Source: an uncultured Dehalococcoidia bacterium (GTDB taxonomy: Bacteria > Chloroflexota > Dehalococcoidia > Lucifugimonadales > UBA3495). Taken from it: a stretch of 64,000 bases of DNA. Shown here piece by piece: positions 40,697 to 50,100 of the stretch. The notes under the pieces were generated by a model that saw only the letters and a program-made list of their open reading frames with translations, was not told the origin of the DNA and did no database searches. The position numbers were made by a program, and so were the translations under genes. Every line of letters begins with the position of its first letter. Within the stretch, counting starts at the first letter, position 1. The stretch is taken from assembly GCA_958296385.1 (NCBI GenBank), contig OY282494.1:219416-283415 (forward strand), read 5' to 3'.

Positions 40697-41761
40697 ATGT
40701 ACCCGTTCAATTCTGCGGTTGGTAAGGCTGGCGGCGGGTTTCGCTGGGCGTGGCCGGTTAAGATGCTGCTGCTGTCGGTGGCGCTGCTGGGTTTGGCGGC
40801 CTGCGCCGGGGGGGGCGAGCGGCCGGCTTGCGCCGGGGATTCGTTCAACGTGGGGTTTTACGCCTATTTTGCGCCGATGAGCTACAGCGCCAATGAGGAC
40901 CCGGCGTCGGACGGGTTTAATTCGCATCTGGGGTATGAGGCGGATTTGCTGACGGCGCTGGAGGTTATGGAGGGGCCGGGGACGACATTCACTCGGCGGG
41001 CTATTGCGGAATGGGACGGCATCTGGCTGAAGTCGGCGGGCCCGGACTTTGACATGGTGGGCGGCGGGATAACGGCGCTGGACTCCCGGACGATGGATGC
41101 GTCGGGGAACCGGGTGGTTAGCTTTACATCGGGCCACGTGTCGTTTCGGCAATCTTTGCTGGTGCGGGCCGATGATGAGGTGGAGCTGGCCGGGTATGGC
41201 GATTTGACGTCGGATAGGCGGGTGGGCGTGCTGGCCGGCACTACCGGGGAGGCGCGGCTGCTGCAACTGACGGGGCTGGCGGACGCTGACGGAGTGCTGG
41301 CCGCCGGTACGCGTCTGGAAACGGCGCAGGGGATGGTGACGGCCGACGGCAGTTCCGATTACACCATCGCCGCGTCCGGGGAGTCGGCGAATTTGGAGGG
41401 GCGGCGGATGCTCTATCCGCCGACGGATGCGATGCCGCAGGTGGTGTATCTGGGGGACGTGCTGGGGGAGACGGAACTGCTGGAGGCGCTGGCGTCCGGG
41501 GAGATTGACGCGCTGGCCAGGGGGGAAATCGGGAATCGTGATGCGGCCAGCGTTTCCGGGGGCAAGTTTGTGGTTACCGCGCTGGACGAATCAGCGGAAG
41601 TTGGCGGGTTCACGCTGGCGGCGGACGACTTGGAGCGGGCCACTTGCATCGATCGAAGAATTAACTGGCTGACCGACAACCGGAGCATCGGTTACGCCGA
41701 ATGGCTGGCGGATTCGCAAGTCTTTATGCGGCGGGCCGAAAGTTGGGGCGACGATTATTAG
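40697..41761 (+). CDS. Solute-binding family 3-like lipoprotein, copy 1
   Basis: The 354-residue protein has a lipoprotein signal (LLGLAAC, Cys36), then a periplasmic-binding-protein-like domain: FNVGFYAYFAPMSYSANEDP...GFNSHLGYEADLLTALEVM, MVGGGITALDSRT and VGVLAGTTGEARLLQL are of the amino-acid-type (SBP_bac_3) pattern. It forms a tandem pair with the next gene (about 80% identical by eye). No permease or ATPase is nearby, so it may feed an unlinked transporter or act as a sensor. Its leader (GAGAGATGCGCTATG) is also duplicated in the second copy. Confidence 0.85.
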   Translation: MYPFNSAVGKAGGGFRWAWPVKMLLLSVALLGLAACAGGGERPACAGDSFNVGFYAYFAPMSYSANEDPASDGFNSHLGYEADLLTALEVMEGPGTTFTRRAIAEWDGIWLKSAGPDFDMVGGGITALDSRTMDASGNRVVSFTSGHVSFRQSLLVRADDEVELAGYGDLTSDRRVGVLAGTTGEARLLQLTGLADADGVLAAGTRLETAQGMVTADGSSDYTIAASGESANLEGRRMLYPPTDAMPQVVYLGDVLGETELLEALASGEIDALARGEIGNRDAASVSGGKFVVTALDESAEVGGFTLAADDLERATCIDRRINWLTDNRSIGYAEWLADSQVFMRRAESWGDDY

Positions 41762-41826
41762 ACGGGGGGCCGCCAGACGGGAGTTGCTGCTGCGTGGTCA
41801 AGGTTCTGGTTGCGGAGAGGTGCGCT

Positions 41827-42894
41827 ATGTACCCGTTCAATTCTATGGTCAACAAGCACGGCGGCGGGTTTCGCTGGGCTTTGCTGGTCAAGATAGTGCT
41901 GCTGGCGGTGGCGCTGTTGGGGTTGGCGGCTTGCGGCGGCGGGGAGAAGGCGGCGGGGTGCGTGGGGGATTCGTTCAGCGTGGGGTTTTACGCTTATTTT
42001 GCGCCGATGAGCTATAGCGCCAACGAGGATCCGGCAGCGGACGGGTTTAATTCGCAGCTGGGGTATGAGGCGGATTTGCTGACGGCGCTGGAGGTTATGG
42101 AGGGGCCGGGGACGACGTTCGCGCGGCGGGGCATTGGGGAGTGGGACGGCATCTGGCTGAAATCGGCGGGGCCGGACTTTGACTTGATTAGCGGGGGGAT
42201 AACGGCGCTGGAAGCGCGGACGATGGATGCGTCGGGCGAGCGAGTGGTGAGATTTACGGCGGGCCACGTGGCGACGCGGCAATCTTTGCTGGTGCGGGCC
42301 GGTGATGCGGAGCGGCTGGCGGGGTATGCGGATTTGACTTCGGAGGTGCGGGTGGGGTCGCTGGCCGGCACTACGGGGGAGGCGCGGCTGCTGCAACTGA
42401 CGGGGCTGGCGGATGCTGACGGGGCGCTGGCGGCCGGCACGCGCGTGGAAACGCCGCGGGGGACGGTGATGGCCGACGGCAGTTCCGATTACACCATCGC
42501 GGCGGCCGGGGAGTCGGCGAATCTGGAGGGGCGGCGGTGGCTTTACCCGCCGACGGACGGGATGCCGCAGGTGGTGTATCTGGGGGACTTGCTGGGGGAG
42601 AAGGAACTTTTGGAGGCTTTGGCGTCGGGCGCGGTTGACGCGATGAGCCGGAGCGAAATCAGCAATCGCGACGCGGCCGGTGCTGCCGGCGGCAAGTTGG
42701 TGATTACCGCGCTGGACGAATCAGCGGCGGAAGTTGGGGCGTTCACGCTGGCGGCGGACGATAGGGAGCGGGCGGCGTGCATCGACGAAAGGATAAGCTG
42801 GCTGACCGACAACCGGAGCATCGGCTACGCCGAATGGCTGGCGGATTCGCAGGTGTTTATGCGGCGGGCCGAAACGTGGGGCGACGGTGACTAG
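41827..42894 (+). CDS. Solute-binding family 3-like lipoprotein, copy 2
   Basis: A 355-residue tandem paralogue of the preceding gene, 65 bases downstream. It keeps the lipobox (LLGLAAC) and the same fold, with differences concentrated in a few patches: ATRQSLLVRAGDAERLAGYADL here versus SFRQSLLVRADDEVELAGYGDL in copy 1. ATG 41827 matches the start of copy 1 exactly. The pair probably arose by duplication of one gene with its leader and is now diverging in ligand range. Confidence 0.85.
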   Translation: MYPFNSMVNKHGGGFRWALLVKIVLLAVALLGLAACGGGEKAAGCVGDSFSVGFYAYFAPMSYSANEDPAADGFNSQLGYEADLLTALEVMEGPGTTFARRGIGEWDGIWLKSAGPDFDLISGGITALEARTMDASGERVVRFTAGHVATRQSLLVRAGDAERLAGYADLTSEVRVGSLAGTTGEARLLQLTGLADADGALAAGTRVETPRGTVMADGSSDYTIAAAGESANLEGRRWLYPPTDGMPQVVYLGDLLGEKELLEALASGAVDAMSRSEISNRDAAGAAGGKLVITALDESAAEVGAFTLAADDRERAACIDERISWLTDNRSIGYAEWLADSQVFMRRAETWGDGD

Positions 42895-42956
42895 ACGGGG
42901 CCGCCAGACGGGGCCGCCAGAGGGGAGCCGTTCTCGCCAGTTAGAGGGGTGGGTTG

Positions 42957-42985
42957 TTACGGCGGGTTGCCGGATGGTGTAATAT
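42957..42985 (+). promoter_or_regulatory. Candidate promoter for the metallophosphoesterase
   Basis: TTACGG (42957-42962) and TAATAT (42980-42985) are 17 bases apart, 27 bases before the start codon. Confidence 0.45.
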
Positions 42986-43011
42986 GGGGGAGTAGTCCAA
43001 AAAAGGGCGGG

Positions 43012-43746
43012 ATGATGCGCTGTCTGGTAGTTGCGGACATACACGGCAATCTGGAGGCCCTTACCAGCGTGATTGAGCACGCTGGCGGGAATGGTGGGTT
43101 TGACCGGATTTGGCAGCTGGGGGACATTGTGGGCTACGGCCCGGAACCCGGAGGCTGCATTGACTTGCTCCGGCAGTATGAGCACGCCGGGGTTGCGGGC
43201 AATCACGACCTGGCGGCGGTGGGCAAGATTGGGCTGGAGCAGTTCAACAGCAGCGCGGCGGAGGCGGCGCGCTGGACGATGGAACAGCTGACCCCGGAGC
43301 AGGTGGAATATCTGGAGTCGCTGCCGCTGATGGTGGAGATTGATGATTTTACGCTGGTGCACGGCAGTCCGCGGGATCCGGTTTGGGAATATCTGGTCAC
43401 TGAGGAATCGGCGGAGCCGAACTTTGAGCTTTTCCATACCGTACGCTGTCTGGTGGGGCACTCGCATTTGCCGTTTTTGTGCCGGCACGATGGGAATAAG
43501 CCGACGTTTTACAGCTTTCCGCTGCACCTGCCAATCCGATTGATTAAGGATCGTTACATCATCAATCCGGGCAGCGTGGGGCAGCCCCGGGACGGGCTGC
43601 CGACGGCGAGCTACGCGCTGTTTGACTCGGCAACGGACACCATCACCCACCAGCGGGTTAGCTACGACATCGGCGCTACGCAGGCGAGGATGCGCGACTG
43701 CTGCCTGCCGACGTATCTGGTGGAGCGGCTGGCCAGGGGGCGGTAG
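43012..43746 (+). CDS. Metallophosphoesterase (YfcE/calcineurin-like)
   Basis: A 244-residue phosphodiesterase. The five metal motifs are present: VVADIHGN, LGDIVGYGP, AGNHD, VHGSP and GHSHLP. INPGSVGQPRDG near the C-terminus is the usual ending of this subfamily, often called diadenosine tetraphosphatase-like or PP2A-like. Possible roles are cleavage of cyclic nucleotides or other phosphodiesters. ATG 43012 is followed by a second ATG; GGGCGGG is upstream. Confidence 0.9.
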   Translation: MMRCLVVADIHGNLEALTSVIEHAGGNGGFDRIWQLGDIVGYGPEPGGCIDLLRQYEHAGVAGNHDLAAVGKIGLEQFNSSAAEAARWTMEQLTPEQVEYLESLPLMVEIDDFTLVHGSPRDPVWEYLVTEESAEPNFELFHTVRCLVGHSHLPFLCRHDGNKPTFYSFPLHLPIRLIKDRYIINPGSVGQPRDGLPTASYALFDSATDTITHQRVSYDIGATQARMRDCCLPTYLVERLARGR

Positions 43747-43818
43747 GCCGGCTGCGCCGCTGCGCCCCCTAGCTCGTTCGTCGCTTACCGGGTTGCGTTC
43801 CCTACCCGGTTTCGTCCC

Positions 43819-44586
43819 TTACTTGTTCTCGTCCTCGTCGTTGCGGGCGCGGGGGAGGAAGGGGATGTTGAAGACGCCGGAGTTGGGGTTGACGGTTTGG
43901 GCGCCGGCCATGCCGCCCTGTTCGACGTAGGACATTGCTTCCAGGGGGTCCATCTGCTTGAGGCCGATTTCCATGGGGGAGGCGATGCCGCCGGAAAGTA
44001 CCATCTGCATGGCTTCGGGGACGGTCATGCTGGCGTCGTAGATTTCCTGGATGGGGAGGAGGTTGACGAAGCCGGACTGGGGCATGGGGGCGGTGGGGAT
44101 GTACACCACGCCCATGACGGTGCCGGGGGAAACGGTGGTGATGGCGGTGAGGAAACCGACCATCCAGGCGCCTTGCCGGGGGTACTCCACGATTACCACG
44201 CGCTTAAAGCCGGCGGTGCTGTTGCCGCGCATGGAGTCCATCAGCTGGCGGGCGGGGCCGTAAATGGAACCGACGACCGGCACCTGAACGAGGTAATGCT
44301 GGAAGGTGCGGATAATCCGGCGGCCAATGCGCTTGTTCCAGATGAGGCCGCAGAGGTAGATGATGATGAGCAGAGCGATAACGCCCAGGCCCGGAATCGG
44401 GGTTTCGAGGCCGAACAGCTGAAAGAGGATGGGTTGCAGCGCCGGCTGGATAATTCCTTCGATTTTGAGGAATACCCAGACCAGCAGGCCGATGGCGATG
44501 GCGAAGGGGAGTACGACGAGTATTCCGGCGACCAGCGAGCCGCGAAAATGCGCGCCCAACTTGGAGAAAAATCCCTGCTTTTCCAT
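43819..44586 (-). CDS. DUF502 membrane protein
   Basis: A 255-residue protein with two N-terminal membrane helices (about 17-42 and 65-83) and a cytoplasmic domain with the family signature VPVVGSIYGPARQLMDSM, FKRVVIVEYPRQGAWMVGF and GVVYIPTAPMPQSGFV. DUF502 proteins are widespread in bacteria and plants (LCV-like) with no settled function. A textbook promoter lies upstream. The C-terminus is charged (RNDEDENK). Confidence 0.92.
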   Translation of the reverse strand: MEKQGFFSKLGAHFRGSLVAGILVVLPFAIAIGLLVWVFLKIEGIIQPALQPILFQLFGLETPIPGLGVIALLIIIYLCGLIWNKRIGRRIIRTFQHYLVQVPVVGSIYGPARQLMDSMRGNSTAGFKRVVIVEYPRQGAWMVGFLTAITTVSPGTVMGVVYIPTAPMPQSGFVNLLPIQEIYDASMTVPEAMQMVLSGGIASPMEIGLKQMDPLEAMSYVEQGGMAGAQTVNPNSGVFNIPFLPRARNDEDENK

Positions 44587-44660
44587 GATGCTCCTGGTTA
44601 TGGGGGTAGTGAGGTGATGGTACGCCGGACGACTGGCTTGGTGCGTTTGGCGGGAAACAA

Positions 44661-44688
44661 ATTATGGGCGATGACGCCAGTATGTCAA
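44661..44688 (-). promoter_or_regulatory. Promoter for the DUF502 gene
   Basis: On the minus strand a perfect TTGACA (44688-44683) is followed after 16 bases by CATAAT (44666-44661), about 75 bases before the start codon. Confidence 0.6.
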
Positions 44689-44713
44689 TATGGGCCGGGG
44701 CTGCCGGAACGTT

Positions 44714-47131
44714 TTAATTCCGGCCGCCGGTGGTAAGTGGGTGGTTGGCGGGGGTTGCGGGGCGGCGGGCCTGGCTGTTGCCGGGGTTATTCTGCTGGGC
44801 TTCGGCGAACTTTTGCAGGGCTTCGCCTACGGCGTCAAGCTCATCGCCGATTATGAGCAGGACGCCGGGGGAGGATTCGCCGAGGAACACGGTGCGGCCG
44901 TCCTCGTAGAGCCAGCGCTGGCCGGCGCCGCCGAGGCGTTCGCTGCGGGCGTTGGCGTCGGCGGTGGCGCTGGCCATGAAGGATTCGAAAGACTGGATAA
45001 ACTCGGTGTTTTCGCCGACGGCATCGAACACGAACATGGCCAGCAGCAGGCGGCCCTGCTCCGGGTGGCTCATTAGCACGTACTGGTCGCCGCCCCAGCC
45101 GTCGGCGGCGGCGGCGGCTTCGTCTGGGGTGAGGTATTCCTCCAGGTAGGACCGCAGCAGGAATTCGCCCATGGTGTCAATGTCGGTCAGGGACCAGCCC
45201 AGGCTCATTGTGTCGGCAAAGTCGGGGAATAATACGGGGACGGGGAGTTCACCGCTAATGTAACGCTCCGGGTGCAGCACTTGCTCGGAGCTGACCGGGG
45301 GGTCGGCGTAGGCGTCGTCCACGGTTGGCCAGTCGCCGCCGTGTTCGTACAGGGAGCGCACGAAATCCTGGCCTTGAATCAGGGGGAAAAGGACGGTTTT
45401 GCGGATTATGGGGGGCGCCGTCGCTAGGAGGTTATCGGATTGCGGCGTTTGCAGTTCGGCCAGAGCGTCGGGGTTTTGGGCGATTACGGTTTCAACGTAG
45501 CCGCCGGTTATCACGCCTACGTCCCCGGTAATCAGGGCGGTGGTGGCGCGAAAGCGGTCGCCGGTGTCGGCGCGGGCGTCATCGCGCAGTTTGGTTACGT
45601 TGAACAGGGCCTGTTGCAGGCCGCCCATGTAGGCGGCGGCGTAGCCTAGTTCTAGCTGGGGGGTAATCTCGCTGGCGTCGCTGAGCACGTACACCTCGCC
45701 GGATACGTCGTCAACCAGGGCGGAAACCTGCTGCAACTGGATGGAGAGCAGGGTTTGTTCCAGGTTGTGGTCCTCGGATATTACGCCGAGGGTTTTGTAG
45801 AGTTCCTCGGCGTAGAAGATCTGGTCGCGGACGTCGCGGCGGCGGTAGAAACCGAGGGTTATATCGCAGAGTTCACGGCGGGTGCGGAAGGTGGTGTGCA
45901 CGGGCGGGGGGTTGGTGATGCCGCGGAGCTGCTCAACCGCCGTTTGGGTGTCGGTTTGCATGGCCTGCAACTGGGAGATGGACTGGGCAACGTTGCCGGC
46001 GCTGGCGGTGGGGGTGGATTCCAGGCTGGCGCAGGGGTCGCCGGAGGCGGCGGCCGGGGCCTGGGCGACGGCCGGGGTGGTTTCATCGCCGCCGGCCGGG
46101 GCCTGGGCGACGGCGGGGGTGGTTTCATCGCCACCGAGGAGAAAGAACGAGGCGGCGGCGGCGATTAGTACCATTACGACGGCGACGCCGGCGGCCAGAA
46201 TCCACTTGGGGAGGCCGCCGGAGCTTTGGGCCGCCGGCGTGCCGGCACCGGCCGGCGCTGCGGCGGGACGGGGGGGCGGCGGCACGGCCCGGACGGCGGT
46301 AACGGTGATCCCGGCCGCAGTTTCCAGGGCCTGCACCATCTCGGTGGCTGATTGGAAACGGTCGTCGGGGTCTTTGGCCAGGGCCTTGAGCAGCACCATC
46401 TCGACGGTTTCGTCGATGTCGGGGTTCATCAGCCGGGGCATGGGGAGGGCGCGGTGGATGTGGGCCATGAGGGTGGCGGCCGGGGTGTCGGATTGGAACG
46501 GGGTTTGGCCGACGAGCATTTGATAGACGATGATGCCCAGGGAATAGAGGTCGGCGCGGTAGTCGGCGTCGGTGCCGAGGGCCTGCTCCGGGGCCATGTA
46601 CTCGGGCGTGCCGACGGCCTGCTGGGCCTGGGTGAACCGGGTGGAGGATTCCATCATCCGGGCCAGGCCGAAGTCGGCGAGGATGGGCTGTTCGCTGTCG
46701 TTGATGAGGACGTTGCCGGGTTTGATGTCGCGGTGGACGACCTGGCTGGCGTGGGCGAAGTCGATGGCCTCGGAGAGGGGGGCCATGTAGGAGATGACCT
46801 GCTCAACCGACATGGGTTCACCGATGAGCCGGTCCTGGAGGGTGCCGCCGGGCACGAGTTCGGAGACGATGTAGGTGTAGCCCTTGTCGTCGCCGAAGTC
46901 GTAGATTTGCAGGATGTTGGGGTGGTTGAGGCGGGCGATGGCCTGGGCTTCCTGGGTGAACCGGCCGAGGAAGGTGGGGTCTTCGGTGTAGTAGGACGGC
47001 AGGACTTTGACCGCGACGAAACGGTCGAGGTTGGGGTCGTGGCAGCGGAAAACGGTGGCCATGCCGCCGCGGCCCAACTGCTCGACGATGCGGTAGCGGC
47101 CTAAGGCGCTGCCGGGAGGAATCGTTACCAT
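44714..47131 (-). CDS. PknB-type Ser/Thr protein kinase with extracytoplasmic domain
   Basis: The 805-residue protein has a kinase domain at residues about 13-275: GRGGMATVF glycine loop, Lys42, HRDIKPGN (D135, N140), DFG (153-155) and GTPEYMAPEQ. A Pro/Ala linker leads to one membrane helix (about 310-335, WILAAGVAVVMVLIAAAASF), then a duplicated 14-residue acidic/Pro linker and a large extracellular region of about 430 residues with no PASTA repeats. The extracellular part has no recognised family. The kinase probably couples an outside signal to phosphorylation inside. It lies 60 bases downstream of the giant surface protein on the same strand, so it may be co-expressed. Confidence 0.93.
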   Translation of the reverse strand: MVTIPPGSALGRYRIVEQLGRGGMATVFRCHDPNLDRFVAVKVLPSYYTEDPTFLGRFTQEAQAIARLNHPNILQIYDFGDDKGYTYIVSELVPGGTLQDRLIGEPMSVEQVISYMAPLSEAIDFAHASQVVHRDIKPGNVLINDSEQPILADFGLARMMESSTRFTQAQQAVGTPEYMAPEQALGTDADYRADLYSLGIIVYQMLVGQTPFQSDTPAATLMAHIHRALPMPRLMNPDIDETVEMVLLKALAKDPDDRFQSATEMVQALETAAGITVTAVRAVPPPPRPAAAPAGAGTPAAQSSGGLPKWILAAGVAVVMVLIAAAASFFLLGGDETTPAVAQAPAGGDETTPAVAQAPAAASGDPCASLESTPTASAGNVAQSISQLQAMQTDTQTAVEQLRGITNPPPVHTTFRTRRELCDITLGFYRRRDVRDQIFYAEELYKTLGVISEDHNLEQTLLSIQLQQVSALVDDVSGEVYVLSDASEITPQLELGYAAAYMGGLQQALFNVTKLRDDARADTGDRFRATTALITGDVGVITGGYVETVIAQNPDALAELQTPQSDNLLATAPPIIRKTVLFPLIQGQDFVRSLYEHGGDWPTVDDAYADPPVSSEQVLHPERYISGELPVPVLFPDFADTMSLGWSLTDIDTMGEFLLRSYLEEYLTPDEAAAAADGWGGDQYVLMSHPEQGRLLLAMFVFDAVGENTEFIQSFESFMASATADANARSERLGGAGQRWLYEDGRTVFLGESSPGVLLIIGDELDAVGEALQKFAEAQQNNPGNSQARRPATPANHPLTTGGRN
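46053..46136. repeat. 42-bp direct repeat in the kinase gene
   Basis: Two adjacent 42-base units (46053-46094 and 46095-46136) differ at two positions and encode GGDETTPAVAQAPA twice, just outside the membrane helix. Confidence 0.85.
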
Positions 47132-47191
47132 AACGCAACGGCTCCGGATAGCGGCGGGTTAGCAGTGAGGCTGGGCATGGGGCGGTTGGAA

Positions 47192-50100
47192 TTAGCGGCG
47201 GCGGCGGAGCAGGATGGTGGCGCCGCCGCCGGCGATGGCCAGGATGATGACGGCGGCAATGCCAATCAGCAGCCAGGGGGCGCCGCCGTTGGGCTCAATG
47301 TCGTCGGGCGTTGCGGCGATTTGGGTTTCGGATTTGGTCACATTTCCGGGGGCGGCTCTGGCCGGCGCGATGGAGGTGGTTTTGGACTGCTCGCCGACGC
47401 GAACGGTTACCTGGGACAAGTCGTCCGGGGCGATGATGGGCAGCCGCAAATCCAGAGTTTCGCCGGGCGGGACGGTGACCGTTTGCTGCTGGACGGCCTC
47501 GCCGGCGACTTCAATGACGAGCTCGTACTCGGCAACGGCGCTGCCGCGATTGGTGATGGGGAACTGCATCATTACGGGGTTGCCGGGGTCGGGGTTGGGG
47601 TTGCTGAAGGTGATTGAGCCGATGGCGGCGGGTTCGGGTTCCGGGGCGATGGCCGGCTGCTGGATGGCGGCGGCTGCCGGGATGGGGGTGGAGGGGATGG
47701 CGACCAGCGGCGGGGACAGCGCGGGCGTGGGCGTGGGGGACTGCGCCGGGGGTGTGGTTGGCGCCGGCGTTGGGGCTTGGGTTGTCGGGTTCGCCGGGGC
47801 CGGGGTTGCGGTTACGGCGAGCGGACGGGGGGTGCCGACTACTACGGGCGCGGTGGCAATCTGGCTGCCGATGCGGACGGTGTAGGAGCCGGGGGTGTCG
47901 CTGACGAAGGTCATGTTAACGGTTTCGGTTATGCCGGCGGCGATGTCGAGCTGCGCGGTGCGGTTGATTTGGCCGTTGAGCCAGAGGTTGGCGAAGTAGG
48001 TTGCCGGGGCGTCGCTCTGGTTGGTGACGTCCACGGATACGACGGCGGGTTGGCCCGGGGCCAGCGCGGTTTCGCTGATGCGGAGGTTGTTCTCGATAAA
48101 GACAACTGCGGGGGCTTCGGTTTCGCCGGTGATGGCCCAGAGGGAGAAGCCGGGGACGGTTACGCTGAAATAGACTTTATCGTCGTCCTCAGAAACGCGT
48201 TTTACCGAGGTGGGCGTCCAGGCGGCGGTGGCGGGTTCGTAGCGGGTGAATTGTACTGACCATTGGTGAATCTGGTTGGAGCTGAGCCAGTCTTTTTCAA
48301 CGGAGAGGGTGGTGTGGGCGGTTACGAGGTCATCGCTGTCAAAGTTCTCGTGGGTGATGTCAACGAAGGCGTAGGGCGTTTGGCCGGGGGGTAGTTCGGC
48401 GGTGTTGGCGGGCTGGGTTTCGTGGTTGACGATGTTGGTTTTGGCGCCCTGGATGGGGGTTTCAAAGAGGGCGAGGACGTTCTCGACGGGGGCGGGGGAG
48501 CCGACGTCTTGCCAGGTGCCGCCGCCGTTGGGGTCATCGCCTTCCTGGGGGGTTTGTTCGGGGAGCCACGTTTCGACGGGGATGTAGTCGCTCAGCTTGG
48601 CAACGGCGTCGGGGTCGTCGGAGATGGTGCGCAGGGCGTTGGTGACGGCGTTGGGGTCAGCGCCGGCGGCGCGCTCGAGGGCTTCGCCGATGCTGGGGGC
48701 GTGGCCGTCCAGGGCGCGGCTGATAATATCGCCGGCGACGGCGGCGTCATCATTGCTGATGGCGACAATCAGGTCGGCGGCTTGCTCCGGGTTGGAGTCG
48801 GCCAGTTCGCCGATTTTCTCGGCGGCCTCTTGCGGGTTCGCATCGTACAGGGCCAGGATTTCCGGCGTCGTTGGCGGGGGCTCTGGCGTGGGGCCGGGCG
48901 TGGGGGATGGGCCCGGGGTTGGGGCCGTGGTGGGTTCGGGGGTAGATGCCGGCGCCGGGGCGCTGCCGCCGCCGCCGCCGCCACCGCTTGGCTCATCATC
49001 CTCATCGCCCGCGTCATCATTGTTGCCGGATGGTGTGCCGGATGGTGCGGCGGTTATGCTGACGGTTACGGTGAGGTTGGCGGCGGCGCCGAGTTGGTCG
49101 GTTGCCCGGACGGTGCAGGTGTGAGAGGACTGGGTGAGCGCGGTCCTGGCGGTTAGCTGGCCGCTGGCGCTGTTAAGGGCGAAGGCGGATTGGCAGGCGG
49201 CGCTGCCGGTCAAGACGATGCTCCGGGTATCGCCGTCGGGGTCGATGATGTTCAGGGGGCGGCCGATGCTGGCGCCGGCGGGAGCGCCGGCGGCGATGCT
49301 GCGGGCGGTGGAGGCGCCGGGGGCGAATTGGGGCGGGCGGTTGACTTGGGCAGAGGCGTGGGGCCCGGGGCGGTCGGCGTGGGCGGCGCGGAGGAGGAGG
49401 GTGTTTTGCGCGCCGTTGTAGAGGCCGGTTAGCGGGTGCGACGTGGTGGTGACGCTGCTGTCGGGGATGGGAGTCCAGGGCTGGTAGCGGTAGGGATAGA
49501 GGGCGCCGGCGTCGGACAGGGCGCCGTTGTTGACGCCGTTGGCGCCGATGATGACGGCAGCGTCGGAGAGGGCGACGGCGGTTCCGAATTCGTCCTGGCT
49601 GGCGGGCTGGCGGGCGACGAGTTTGGCGGTTTCGGTTTCGGGGGACCAGCCGGCGGCGGGTTTGGAGAAGAGGTAGGCGGCGCCTTGTCCGGCGGATGCT
49701 CCGTTAGCGCCGACGACGATGTTAGCGCCGTGTATGGCTACTGAGGCGCCGAAGCGGTCGTTGTTGGCGCGGTCGGAGGCGGTCAGTTTCGCAATTTTCA
49801 GAGTGGAGTTCCAGTTGCTGCCCGTTTTGACGATGGCGAAGGCGGCGCCGGGCGTGCTGCTGGTGCCGCTGGCGCCCACCACAACGGTATCGGCGGCGGC
49901 GTTGACGCCCAGAGATATACCGAAGTGGTCTCCGGCAGTGGAGTCTGCGCCGGCGGGTCTGATTGGCTGTGCAGAAGTGGAAATGCTGAATGGCCAATTG
50001 TTGCTGGTTAGCACGTGGAGGGCGCCCTTGAACGTGGAATCGCTGGGCATAGCGCCGGGTTCGCCGACCATAATCGAGTTGCTGCTGGCGACGGCTACGG

